Source: Bacteroidales bacterium (GTDB lineage: Bacteria; Bacteroidota; Bacteroidia; Bacteroidales; UBA3663). From it: a DNA stretch of 14,414 bases. The stretch is from the NCBI GenBank assembly GCA_017632695.1, contig JAGBQS010000140.1:1-14414 (forward strand). The letters run 5' to 3'. The notes beneath the pieces were generated by a model, which made no database searches, had not been told where the DNA came from, and saw only the letters and a list, made by a program, of their open reading frames with translations. A program made the translations under genes and the position numbers. Below are positions 6,940 through 14,414 of the stretch, piece by piece (the first letter of the stretch is position 1; each line of letters begins with the position of its first letter).

Positions 6940-7674
6940 ATGAAATATGCTTTGGTTACAGGCGGTAGCCGCGGTATCGGCCGCGCAGTAAGCGTTAAAC
7001 TGGCTCAGATGGGCTATCGTATCATCATCAATTATGTAAACAACACTACGGCAGCCGAGGAAACGCTGGCTTTGGTTCGCGAAGCCGGTTCGGACGGCGA
7101 GATGCTGAAGTTCGATGTCGGCAATGCTGAACAGGTAAAAACCGCCATCGAGGGATGGCAGGCAGCTCATGCCGATCAGGATGAGTATATCGAAGTGGTG
7201 GTGAACAATGCCGGTATCCGCAGGGATAACCTGATGGCGCTGATGCCGGAGGAAGACTGGTTCTCGGTTATCAACACCACCCTGAACGGATTCTTCAATG
7301 TTACGGCTCCGCTGATTTCGCAGATGCAGTTCCATAAGTTCGGCCGAATCATCAATATGGCAAGTGTGTCGGGAATTATGGGTATGCAGGGACAGACCAA
7401 TTATTCGGCAGCTAAGGGCGGTCTGGTTGCAGCCACCAAGGCGCTTGCCAAGGAGGTGGCCCGCAAGAATATTACCGTCAATGCCGTTGCCCCAGGCTTC
7501 ATCAAGACCGATATGGTTGAGGGTCTGGACGAGAAGGAACTGAAAAAGACCATTCCTGCCAACCGTTTCGGACAGCCCGAGGAAGTGGCTGCTCTGGCAG
7601 GTTTCCTGGCTTCGCCTGAGGCAGGATATATTACCGGCAATGTAATCAGCATCAACGGCGGTCTTTATACTTAA
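6940..7674 (+). CDS. 3-oxoacyl-ACP reductase, FabG-like (SDR family)
   Basis: A 244-residue short-chain dehydrogenase, the usual FabG length. It has the cofactor loop TGGSRGIG (7-14), NNAG at 89-92, Asn116, and the catalytic Ser142, Tyr155 and Lys159 (SVSGIMG...YSAAKGG), with the Ser-Tyr spacing of 13 seen in FabG. The C-terminal SINGG motif is present. It would reduce 3-ketoacyl-ACP to 3-hydroxyacyl-ACP with NADPH, the step between the KS and the dehydratases. Its place in the operon suggests the ketoreductase of the secondary pathway (ApeQ-like) and not the housekeeping fabG, though these cannot be told apart by sequence here. It is preceded by a 118-nt gap with a tandem repeat, and the LolA-like gene starts 12 nt after its stop. 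Confidence 0.92.
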   Translation: MKYALVTGGSRGIGRAVSVKLAQMGYRIIINYVNNTTAAEETLALVREAGSDGEMLKFDVGNAEQVKTAIEGWQAAHADQDEYIEVVVNNAGIRRDNLMALMPEEDWFSVINTTLNGFFNVTAPLISQMQFHKFGRIINMASVSGIMGMQGQTNYSAAKGGLVAATKALAKEVARKNITVNAVAPGFIKTDMVEGLDEKELKKTIPANRFGQPEEVAALAGFLASPEAGYITGNVISINGGLYT

Positions 7675-7686
7675 TCCTGAAAAAAG

Positions 7687-8337
7687 ATGAAAAAGATTCT
7701 GACAGTTTTGTTCGGACTGGTGCTTGCCGCCTCTCCGTTGTCCTCGGGTCTGACCTCGGTTCAGGCTCAGGATGCCGACATCATGCAGAAGGCCCAGGAG
7801 CGTTTCAAGAATATGGAAACACTGGAGGCCGACGTGGTGATGACCAAACATAACACGATGGTCACGAAGGATGTTACATCCAAGGGAAAATTCTATTTCA
7901 AGAAGCCCTCAAAGATGACAATGTCATTCAACGAAGGTGCCGATTTGCTGCTGATGGACGGGCAGACATTCACTATGGTTAAGGATGGCAAAAAGCAGAC
8001 AATGAGCGGAAACGGCAACAGTCAGCTGGAAGCCCTGAAGACCTTGCTGCAGAACTTCAGCGCCGGACAGGAAAGCGAAGTCGATCTTTCGGATATTGCC
8101 GATGTCGATATGGAAAGGAACGGCGACCTGGTAGTCATTACCGTTACTCCGATCGTTACGGATGCCAAGCAGAAGCGTAAGATGATGTTTACTTCGTTTG
8201 TGGTCACCGTCAATACCAAAAAGTCCGAGCTCAAAACGGTTCGGATGAACGAAAAGGGCGAGAACTATACGGAGTATGAATTCTCGAACTTCAAGGTCAA
8301 CGGCAATGTGCCGGATGCGGTTTTTGTAGCTAAGTAA
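7687..8337 (+). CDS. LolA-like periplasmic lipoprotein/lipid carrier
   Basis: A 216-residue protein. The N-terminus has a Sec signal peptide: MKK, a hydrophobic core of about 15 residues, and a probable cleavage after VQA (residues 25-27). The mature part, beginning near ADIMQKAQERFKNMETLEADVVM, alternates beta strands in the LolA manner (GKFYFKKPSKMTMSF, LLLMDGQTFTMV), giving the open half-barrel that carries an acyl-bearing cargo across the periplasm. LolA proteins bring lipoproteins to the outer membrane. Paralogues in aryl polyene-type loci are thought to assist placing the product there. The match is by layout and strand pattern, with no single catalytic motif, so LolA-like/DUF4292-like is the safest label. 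Located between the ketoreductase and thioesterase genes, with a 16-nt gap to the latter. Confidence 0.8.
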   Translation: MKKILTVLFGLVLAASPLSSGLTSVQAQDADIMQKAQERFKNMETLEADVVMTKHNTMVTKDVTSKGKFYFKKPSKMTMSFNEGADLLLMDGQTFTMVKDGKKQTMSGNGNSQLEALKTLLQNFSAGQESEVDLSDIADVDMERNGDLVVITVTPIVTDAKQKRKMMFTSFVVTVNTKKSELKTVRMNEKGENYTEYEFSNFKVNGNVPDAVFVAK

Positions 8338-8353
8338 GCCTTCTCCAGACAAT

Positions 8354-8806
8354 ATGAAAGCCGAACAGAAAGTAATTCTGGAAGATGTTACCAAGATACG
8401 TGTCAAGTTCAGCGAAATCGATTCGATGCGCCGGGCTTGGCATGGGTCGTATATAAAGTATATGGAGGACGGACGCGAATCGTTCGGCCTGCATTACCCG
8501 GGTATCGGTTATGCCGACATTACGGCTTCCGGTATCTATGCGCCGATTGTAGATGTCCACGTCAAGTATTACGGCCCCCTCTCGCTCAACGACTATGTGG
8601 TAATCCGTACCCGCTACGTTTATCATCCGGGTGCCCGTCTGGATTATAACTACGAGATGCGGCGCGAAAGCGACGGAGCGCTGTGCTGCCGGGCTACCAC
8701 CACGCAGCTGTTTATCGACGAAAACCAGCAGCTGATGACCGATAAGCCGCAGTACTACCTGGATTGGCAGCGGAAATACGGAATAATCGGAGAAGATGAA
8801 TTTTAA
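8354..8806 (+). CDS. Acyl-CoA/ACP thioesterase, 4HBT (YbgC-like) family
   Basis: A 150-residue hotdog thioesterase. The stretch IRVKFSEIDSMRRAWHGSYIKYMEDGRESF corresponds to the 4HBT active-site block (VRYxETDxxGxxxHxxYxxxFExAR), with Asp23 as the probable catalytic carboxylate and His30 on the adjacent helix. VDVHVKYYGPLSLNDYVVIRTR is the following beta strand pair. It would hydrolyse an acyl thioester, either releasing the finished chain from the ACP or clearing wrongly loaded ACP. It is the last gene of the operon and converges on coaE, 59 nt away. The family is secure; the preferred substrate is inferred. Confidence 0.85.
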   Translation: MKAEQKVILEDVTKIRVKFSEIDSMRRAWHGSYIKYMEDGRESFGLHYPGIGYADITASGIYAPIVDVHVKYYGPLSLNDYVVIRTRYVYHPGARLDYNYEMRRESDGALCCRATTTQLFIDENQQLMTDKPQYYLDWQRKYGIIGEDEF

Positions 8807-8845
8807 GCGAATTCCGGCGTGAGTCTTTAGGTGTTTTACACGGTA

Positions 8846-8869
8846 TTAAGTTTGTAAGCTAAACCTTAA
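8846..8869. terminator. Weak hairpin between convergent operons
   Basis: TTAAG-TTT (8846-8853) pairs with AAA-C-CTTAA (8861-8869) across a 7-nt loop, with one bulged C. It overlaps the coaE stop codon. It is the only dyad of note in the 59-nt convergent gap and could act as a bidirectional terminator, but it is AT-rich, short and has no clear T-tract. Confidence 0.3.
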
Positions 8870-9444
8870 CGCAACTGTTCCAAAAGCGCGTTGACTTGCT
8901 CAATAACAGAGTGGGTGCTATCGTTCCAAACGGTAGCATCCGCTTTTTGTATTTTGTCTTCCTGATTCATCTGGCTGCCGATGCGCGCTCTGACGGATGC
9001 CTCGTCGGAGCGGTCCCGCTGCATCGCTCTTCTGATGCGCAGTTCCAAAGGTGCGGCAATGCACCAGACCCGGTCGGCCGGAATCAGGCCGCTAAAGCCC
9101 GATTCGTAATAGATGGCGGTTTCCACAAACAGGAGAGGGGAACGGGAGGCTTCCTTTTCAATGTCGGCCGCAACGGCAGGATGTACTATGGCATTGATTT
9201 TTAACAGCAGTTCCGGATTACCGAAAATCTGTGCTGCCACGAAGGAACGGTTCAACTGTCCGTCGGCAGTCTGATAGGTATCTTCGCCCAACAGCTCGGT
9301 CAGTCTGGAACGCAGTTGCGGATCGGTGTTCATCAGCGTCTTTGCGCGGCTGTCACAGTCGTAGACCGGGTACCCCATTACCCGTAACAACCGGCTTACT
9401 ACCGATTTGCCGCTTCCGATGCCTCCTGTAAGTACAATGATCAT
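8866..9444 (-). CDS. coaE: Dephospho-CoA kinase
   Basis: A 192-residue P-loop kinase that phosphorylates the 3'-OH of dephospho-CoA with ATP, the last step of coenzyme A synthesis. The Walker A motif GGIGSGKS lies at 7-14, the DCD motif (Asp29, Asp31) follows the second strand, and AIVHPAV marks the substrate-binding region. The C-terminal WNDSTHSVIEQVNALL ends the protein at normal length. It is the last gene of the minus-strand operon, 85 nt after ybbR. CoA is also the source of the ACP phosphopantetheine group, but its position beside the acyl operon is convergent and probably incidental. The ATG at 9444 places Walker A at the usual distance from the N-terminus. Confidence 0.95.
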   Translation of the reverse strand: MIIVLTGGIGSGKSVVSRLLRVMGYPVYDCDSRAKTLMNTDPQLRSRLTELLGEDTYQTADGQLNRSFVAAQIFGNPELLLKINAIVHPAVAADIEKEASRSPLLFVETAIYYESGFSGLIPADRVWCIAAPLELRIRRAMQRDRSDEASVRARIGSQMNQEDKIQKADATVWNDSTHSVIEQVNALLEQLR

Positions 9445-9513
9445 AGCTGAGGTGAAAGATTTTCAGTTTTTTGCTGAATAAGGATGCTCTTGGTTAAAGA
9501 TTGTTCTTGGAAT

Positions 9514-9528
9514 CCTGCTTGCAGCAGG
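9514..9528 (-). other. Small hairpin just after ybbR
   Basis: CCTGC (9514-9518) and GCAGG (9524-9528) form a 5-bp stem with a 5-nt loop, immediately 3' of the ybbR stop codon in the 85-nt gap before coaE. Without a T-tract it is unlikely to terminate transcription. It may be chance or a minor processing element. Confidence 0.3.
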
Positions 9529-9529
9529 G

Positions 9530-10513
9530 TTACTCTTCGATGGAAAATTCAACCGTCTTCGGCTCGAAACGGATTCCGTACACATCCGTTTCGTCAAGAT
9601 CTGTCGAAAGATTGACCGGCAGACTCTCCAGTTCCGGATGTTTCCTCAGGCTGTCGAACGAAACGGACAGACGGATGTCATCGGCCGATATCCGGTTGTA
9701 ACGGGTGAAGTTAACCAGACAACGCACCTGAGCCTTTCGTGGGAACAGTACCAGCCTCTTGCCCGAAGGAACGCCCGACGCTGTGATGTCTGTTTCCGGG
9801 AAAATTTTTTCCACATACTGAATGACCGGAATCGTCACATCGATGGAATCGGGAGAGACTTTGACTCCCATTCCCAGCTGAATGGCTACACGGGTCTGAA
9901 CCGAATCCGTCAGGTCCGAACCGGAAAGCAGTTCGGTCTGTACGAACTGTAGCGTATCCAGAATGTAACCGGGAGCGTGCACCAGGACCGAGTCTGTGGA
10001 AAGGATGGGTTCAAAATCCCGGAAATTGCCGCGTGTGCTGATGTCTGCATTGAGTACCACCGGTACTTTCTTGCCTTCGGTGAGGGCATATCTCGCATCA
10101 ATCAGAGCCGGAGAAATCGCAGTAATCTGTGTGGTCGACGAGAGTTCGTTCAACAACAGTGACTGCAGTTCGGCGCCTGAGATACGGAAGTTTCCGGCGA
10201 TGTCAGCGTATCGGTCGAAGTCGACGGTCAGCGATTGTAACCGGTTATTCTTTCCATAGGCCAGCAGATGGATGTTGTTGTCGTAAAGAGTTACTTTCAG
10301 CGATTTGGGGACGTGGGTCGTAAATACGGCTCCGGCGGGCTGATTCTCGATGTGCAAGGCGACCTCAAAGGTCGAGTCGCTTTGTTCGTAGGCGCTTTGA
10401 GCCAGCCAGAAGAAAGCCGATACCAGCAGAAAAACGGAAAACGTCAGCACATCCCGCCTACTGATGGTAGGTAAGGTGCTGACGAATTTCTTTATTTCTC
10501 GGGGTAGCCACAT
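9530..10513 (-). CDS. YbbR-like domain protein, membrane-anchored
   Basis: A 327-residue protein with a basic N-terminus, one TM helix (about 22-42, DVLTFSVFLLVSAFFWLAQS) and an extracytoplasmic part of beta-rich repeats. Segments such as VALHIENQPAGAVFTTHVPKSL and VPVVLNADIS...RDFEPILSTDSVLVHAPG show the YbbR pattern: short beta units built around a conserved strand ending in a Pro/Gly turn. YbbR proteins have no assigned enzymatic activity. In Bacteroidota they are regularly encoded between yajC and coaE, as here. A role at the envelope is likely from the topology alone. It starts 38 nt after yajC, so the two are probably cotranscribed. Confidence 0.82.
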   Translation of the reverse strand: MWLPREIKKFVSTLPTISRRDVLTFSVFLLVSAFFWLAQSAYEQSDSTFEVALHIENQPAGAVFTTHVPKSLKVTLYDNNIHLLAYGKNNRLQSLTVDFDRYADIAGNFRISGAELQSLLLNELSSTTQITAISPALIDARYALTEGKKVPVVLNADISTRGNFRDFEPILSTDSVLVHAPGYILDTLQFVQTELLSGSDLTDSVQTRVAIQLGMGVKVSPDSIDVTIPVIQYVEKIFPETDITASGVPSGKRLVLFPRKAQVRCLVNFTRYNRISADDIRLSVSFDSLRKHPELESLPVNLSTDLDETDVYGIRFEPKTVEFSIEE

Positions 10514-10551
10514 ATTGCTTATACGCTAATAAGGGGCGCTGACAGCCCGTA

Positions 10552-10926
10552 TTATTTCTGCTGCGAAAGGGTCATGTCGTTCAGATCCTTGAAGACGCAC
10601 TCCTTGCTGATCTGAATGCGGGTCTGATAGTCCGGCTTCAGTTTGATGACAAAGCTCTCGACCACGCTTTTGCCTTTCTTGTCGGTTGTTGTGTTGATGC
10701 TTTCAATCTTGCCGTACATACCGCCGTTGGTGATGACGTTGTCGCCAACCTTCATGTTGTTGCGTTCTTCCTCGACCTTCTTCTGCTGCTGACGCTGCGG
10801 ACGGATCATGAAGAAATAGAACACGGCGATGATGCCGATGATAAAAAGCCAGTTCATACCCATAGCTGGTGCTTCCTGGGTAGCCTCCTGAGCAGTTTCC
10901 TGGAGGAAAAGGGTGTTGAATATCAT
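10552..10926 (-). CDS. yajC: YajC, preprotein translocase accessory subunit
   Basis: A 124-residue single-pass membrane protein. A short periplasmic N-terminus rich in Glu/Gln/Ala is followed by the TM helix NWLFIIGIIAVFYFFMI (about 25-41), ending in the family's signature IRPQRQQQKK. The cytoplasmic domain then contains MKVGDNVITNGGMYGKIESI, the conserved YajC block. YajC associates with SecDF and the SecYEG translocon and is not essential in E. coli. It lies between nusB and ybbR, a typical Bacteroidota order. It is separated from nusB by a 197-nt repeat-bearing gap, so it may have its own transcription start, although I see no convincing TAnnTTTG element there. Confidence 0.94.
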   Translation of the reverse strand: MIFNTLFLQETAQEATQEAPAMGMNWLFIIGIIAVFYFFMIRPQRQQQKKVEEERNNMKVGDNVITNGGMYGKIESINTTTDKKGKSVVESFVIKLKPDYQTRIQISKECVFKDLNDMTLSQQK

Positions 10927-10957
10927 TTTCTTAAAATTTAAATGTTCTTTATTTTGT

Positions 10958-11011
10958 GGGAGTTATCGGGAGTTATCGGGAGTTAACAGGCCTTCAGCCT
11001 GTGGAGTTAAC
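10958..11011. repeat. 10-bp tandem repeats (GGGAGTTATC) with adjoining hairpin
   Basis: GGGAGTTATC occurs at 10958-10967 and 10968-10977, then GGGAGTTAAC at 10978-10987, and a fourth copy, TGGAGTTAAC, at 11002-11011. Between copies three and four is a 6-bp hairpin, ACAGGC/GCCTGT (10986-10991 with 10997-11002, loop CTTCA). Two GAGTTAAC units thus flank a hairpin, a layout reminiscent of small REP-like palindromic units. It lies in the noncoding gap between nusB and yajC. Confidence 0.8.
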
Positions 11012-11094
11012 GGACGTTTGTTTTGGCTGCGTATATTTTGCTGCGAGTTTCAGTCTGTATAGGGAAGGGGCATACCGGTTCAAACTACATTACC

Positions 11095-11115
11095 CTTTAC
11101 TCTTTACTCTTTATT
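11095..11115. repeat. 7-bp tandem repeat (CTTTACT x3)
   Basis: CTTTACT at 11095-11101 and 11102-11108 and CTTTATT at 11109-11115, ending 8 nt from the nusB stop codon. On the sense (minus) strand this reads as an AGTAAAG array in the nusB 3' untranslated region. It is probably a slippage-prone microsatellite. Confidence 0.8.
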
Positions 11116-11123
11116 CCCTGAAA

Positions 11124-12047
11124 TCACGCCTTGAAGATCACGCCATCCTTCTTCCACTGCTTGATGATCTTGTCGAGGATGCCGTTCACGAAGCGGGCGC
11201 TGTCCGGGGCACAATAGTGCTTGGCCAGTTCGATATACTCGTTCATGGAGATGCGGACGGCAATTTCCGGGAAGTGCTTGATCTCGGCCAAGGCACAAAC
11301 CATAATCACCTTATCCATCAGAGCCATACGGTCCACCTGCCAGTTATCGGCATTTTTGTCGATGAGGAGCAGATTCTCGTGGGCATCTTCCAACGCGTAG
11401 TTGTAAAGGTCGCGGGCAAACTTGCTGTCGTCGTTCCTGTCGAACATGGGAGCTACGCTCATCTGGTCCTTTTCGGGGTCGAGCTTGTTGATGGCTTTTA
11501 CCACAAACTGCATGACGGTAGCCAGATCGTCGTTCCAATAGATGTTGCGGCTTTCGAGGGTAGCATCCAGCAGGGCGTTACGCGAAATCACTTCGGCAAA
11601 AATATCTTTCCAAAGCTCCTTCTCGTCGTCCAGAGTCGGCTGCTCGCGCTGTGTCATGAACTTTTTGTAGCCTGGCAGTTTCTCGATCTCCTCGAGCAGG
11701 CCGCGGTACATTTCCGTATCGAAATCGCTCAGCAGGCTATGCTTTTCGCAATAATCCAGAACTTCGCTTTTTTCGGCGATGCACCTGGCAACGCGGTTCT
11801 CCGCAAAGCGGACATTCGGGAAACGCTCTTCCTGCGTCGGCATAAACTTTTTGCGTGCTGCTTCCAATTGGGTTTGCCGGTATTCCGTCAGTTTCACAAC
11901 CAACCCGAGCAAGTAATTATACAACTGGTAGCTCGACTCCAGCGACTGGGCCATCTGCTCATTGCTGTTCAGTTTGTCGATGGAGCCCTGCATGAAGGCA
12001 TATACCAGCTGAACTGTCTTTATACGTATTAATAATCTGTTAATCAT
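11124..12047 (-). CDS. nusB: Transcription antitermination factor NusB, long Bacteroidota form
   Basis: A 307-residue protein. The N-terminus MINRLLIRIKTVQLVYAFMQ matches the NusB opening (RxxxLQxLYAxxQ). The C-terminal ~100 residues (FARDLYNYALEDAHENLLLIDKN... to FVNGILDKIIKQWKKDG) form the second half of the all-helical NusB domain, with KVIMVCALAEIKHF as a core helix. A helical insertion between the halves makes it about twice the length of E. coli NusB, as is usual in Bacteroidota. NusB binds boxA RNA with NusE (S10) and helps antitermination of rRNA transcription. The frame stays open to 12137, but those 30 extra codons run through the promoter and dyad. The ATG at 12047, about 13 nt after the expected start site, is therefore chosen. 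First gene of nusB-yajC-ybbR-coaE. Confidence 0.93.
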   Translation of the reverse strand: MINRLLIRIKTVQLVYAFMQGSIDKLNSNEQMAQSLESSYQLYNYLLGLVVKLTEYRQTQLEAARKKFMPTQEERFPNVRFAENRVARCIAEKSEVLDYCEKHSLLSDFDTEMYRGLLEEIEKLPGYKKFMTQREQPTLDDEKELWKDIFAEVISRNALLDATLESRNIYWNDDLATVMQFVVKAINKLDPEKDQMSVAPMFDRNDDSKFARDLYNYALEDAHENLLLIDKNADNWQVDRMALMDKVIMVCALAEIKHFPEIAVRISMNEYIELAKHYCAPDSARFVNGILDKIIKQWKKDGVIFKA

Positions 12048-12055
12048 AAAAACTG

Positions 12056-12099
12056 AATTTGGCGGCAAAGATACGAAATTTATCTTATACCGCCAAATT
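12056..12099 (-). terminator. Nested palindrome, probable groESL terminator, overlapping the nusB promoter
   Basis: A perfect 10-bp inverted repeat (AATTTGGCGG 12056-12065, CCGCCAAATT 12090-12099) encloses a second perfect 6-bp repeat (AAGATA 12068-12073, TATCTT 12081-12086) on nearly the same centre, with a 7-nt loop. On the minus strand it is followed by CAG and five T residues (12052-12048), then the nusB ATG. In a groEL transcript it would fold into a 16-bp stem followed by a U run, the form of an intrinsic terminator, 67 nt past the groEL stop. The same DNA carries the nusB core promoter, so it could instead be an operator. Confidence 0.65.
12066..12097 (-). promoter_or_regulatory. Predicted nusB operon promoter
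   Basis: On the minus strand TTTG (12097-12094, in ATTTGG) is followed after 20 bp by TATCTTTG (12073-12066), matching the Bacteroidota -33/-7 pattern exactly. The spacing is the same as in the ssrA and ketoacyl-synthase promoters. Transcription would start near 12060, giving a leader of about 13 nt before the ATG at 12047. Confidence 0.75.
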
Positions 12100-12131
12100 T
12101 TTGATGTAAAAAGTGATAAATATCGGATTAG

Positions 12132-12165
12132 TAGCAAGCCGCTTGTGCCGATTGGCAGGTTGCTA
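12132..12165 (-). other. Imperfect hairpin immediately after groEL
   Basis: TAGCAA-GCC (12132-12140) pairs with GGC-AGG-TTGCTA (12154-12165), giving stems of 6 and 3 bp interrupted by a 3-nt bulge. It abuts the groEL stop codon. No T-run follows directly. It may assist 3'-end formation together with the stronger palindrome at 12056-12099. Confidence 0.35.
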
Positions 12166-13797
<1,632 letters not shown>

Positions 13798-13836
13798 AGT
13801 AATATATTGTTTAATGAATTATCCTCTGAATAGTAA

Positions 13837-14109
13837 TTAACCCAGAATGGCCAATACGTCCGACTGGCGCATAATCAGGTACTTCTCGCCCTCGACTTCG
13901 ATTTCCTGTCCGCTGTATTTGCCGTACAGAACCTCGTCGCCTTCCTTCAGGACCATTTCCTCGTCCTTGGTGCCTTTGCCGGCAGCAACAATCTGACCCT
14001 TCAGGGGTTTCTCTTTTGCGGTATCTGGGATGATGATGCCGCCAACGGTTTTGGTTTCAGCAGGTGCCGGCTTAACGAGCACGCGGTCTGCAAGTGGTTG
14101 AATCTTCAT
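13837..14109 (-). CDS. groES: Co-chaperonin GroES (Hsp10)
   Basis: A complete 90-residue GroES. It opens MKIQPLADRVLVKPAPAE, and the mobile loop ETKTVGGIIIPDTAKEKP (about 18-35) contains the hydrophobic III tripeptide that docks on GroEL. It then runs QIVAAGKG, GDEVLYGKYSGQEIEV and YLIMRQSDVLAIL to the end. Seven copies cap the GroEL ring and close the folding chamber in the cytoplasm. It is the first gene of groES-groEL, 39 nt upstream of groEL. No CIRCE element (TTAGCACTC-N9-GAGTGCTAA) is seen upstream. Unlike its partner, this gene shows no damage. Confidence 0.96.
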   Translation of the reverse strand: MKIQPLADRVLVKPAPAETKTVGGIIIPDTAKEKPLKGQIVAAGKGTKDEEMVLKEGDEVLYGKYSGQEIEVEGEKYLIMRQSDVLAILG

Positions 14110-14151
14110 AACGGTTATGTTTTTTTTTAGATGAATGAATAGTAAAAAGAT

Positions 14152-14179
14152 GTGCGACGTCCGCTATGGGACGCCGCAC
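14152..14179 (-). terminator. Terminator-like hairpin between the esterase gene and groES
   Basis: GTGCG-A-CGTCC (14152-14162) pairs with GGACG-C-CGCAC (14169-14179): two 5-bp GC-rich blocks separated by one A/C mismatch, with a 6-nt loop. On the minus strand it is followed by ATC and five T residues (14148-14144), as in an intrinsic terminator. It probably ends the esterase transcript 29 nt after its stop codon. If groES is transcribed from the candidate promoter at 14189-14222, the hairpin would instead sit at the extreme 5' end of the groESL leader. Confidence 0.6.
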
Positions 14180-14188
14180 TTTGAGTAG

Positions 14189-14222
14189 CAAATATCGTGC
14201 CAAACTTTTTATTTTGTCAAAA
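14189..14222 (-). promoter_or_regulatory. Candidate groESL promoter
   Basis: On the minus strand TTTTG (14222-14218) is followed after 21 bp by GATATTTG (14196-14189), one mismatch from TAnnTTTG. It overlaps the last codons of the esterase gene and lies before the terminator-like hairpin. I found no better Bacteroidota -7 element between it and the groES ATG at 14109. Confidence 0.45.
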
Positions 14223-14414
14223 TGTCACACTCAGAAACCAAAATGTCATAGTAGCCGAGGGCGCGCATACCCTCGTGTACGCTGCGGGCATTCAGTTGTC
14301 CGCCAATCAGGCTGGTGTGGGTATGGTCGCGGTTGTAGTAAGCCTTAGCGCCTTCCTGGCCGATCACATCCAGCTTGTCGGCCGAGATGTTGTGCACATC
14401 GATGAAGGCCACGC
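14209..14414 (-). CDS. SGNH/GDSL hydrolase, rhamnogalacturonan acetylesterase-like, C-terminal end only
   Basis: The last ~68 codons of a gene that continues beyond the window. The sequence AFIDVHNISADKLDVIGQEG, then YYNRDHTHTSLIGGQLNARS, matches the C-terminal block of the rhamnogalacturonan-acetylesterase-like SGNH family. There the Asp and His of the DxxH motif (here DHTH) complete the Ser-Asp-His catalytic triad. Such enzymes remove acetyl groups from pectin-type polysaccharides and are common in gut Bacteroidales. The GTG codon at 14412 encodes an internal Val and is not the real start. It ends 99 nt before groES and is probably an independent transcript ended by the hairpin at 14152-14179. 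The N-terminal GDS block and any signal peptide cannot be seen here. Confidence 0.8.
   Translation of the reverse strand, partial: VAFIDVHNISADKLDVIGQEGAKAYYNRDHTHTSLIGGQLNARSVHEGMRALGYYDILVSECDILTK

Noticed and set aside
6877..7851. 324-codon minus-strand open frame opposite the ketoreductase
   Set aside because: Covers the whole FabG-like gene and runs into the LolA-like gene; no promoter or motif supports it.
10956..11123. CRISPR array in the nusB-yajC spacer
   Set aside because: Repeat units are only 7 and 10 bp and directly adjacent without unique spacers.
10956..12032. 358-codon plus-strand open frame opposite nusB
   Set aside because: Overlaps nusB almost completely and begins in the repeat-rich spacer; no domain features.

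Overview
The window looks like chromosomal DNA of a member of the Bacteroidales (Bacteroides/Prevotella-type Bacteroidota). Four things point there: a tmRNA whose encoded tag reads GETNYALAA; promoters of the Bacteroidota form (TTTG, about 20 bp, TAnnTTTG); no Shine-Dalgarno sequences in front of most genes; and a long (~307 aa) NusB in the order nusB-yajC-ybbR-coaE, which is typical of the group.

Layout. 1-130 (-): 5' part of the tmRNA gene ssrA, cut by the window edge. 131-347: divergent promoter region. 348-8806 (+): nine closely spaced genes that read as one operon: FabB-like ketoacyl synthase, acyl carrier protein, two different hotdog dehydratase-like proteins, a 12-TM MMPL/RND exporter, a phytoene-desaturase/carotenoid-isomerase-like FAD enzyme, a FabG ketoreductase, a LolA-like periplasmic protein and a 4HBT-type thioesterase. 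8866-12047 (-): housekeeping operon nusB-yajC-ybbR-coaE, convergent with the first operon. 12166-14109 (-): groES-groEL, with groEL interrupted by an in-frame TAA. 14209-14414 (-): C-terminal end of an SGNH/rhamnogalacturonan-acetylesterase-like gene running off the window.

How the genes work together. KS, ACP, ketoreductase and dehydratases form a minimal dissociated (type II) elongation cycle with no enoyl reductase, so the expected product is an unsaturated or polyene acyl chain. The FAD enzyme could isomerise, saturate or desaturate such a chain. The thioesterase could release it, and the exporter plus LolA-like protein could move it to the outer membrane. This gene content resembles aryl polyene (APE)/flexirubin-type pigment loci, but the usual aryl-starter genes (ammonia lyase, AMP ligase), acyltransferase/glycosyltransferase and second KS are absent here. 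The product is therefore an inference.

The most striking points are the premature stop in groEL; a nested palindrome that looks like the groESL terminator and also contains the whole nusB promoter; a strong hairpin directly after the ACP gene; a 3 x 22-bp tandem repeat ahead of the ketoreductase gene; and short tandem arrays between nusB and yajC.
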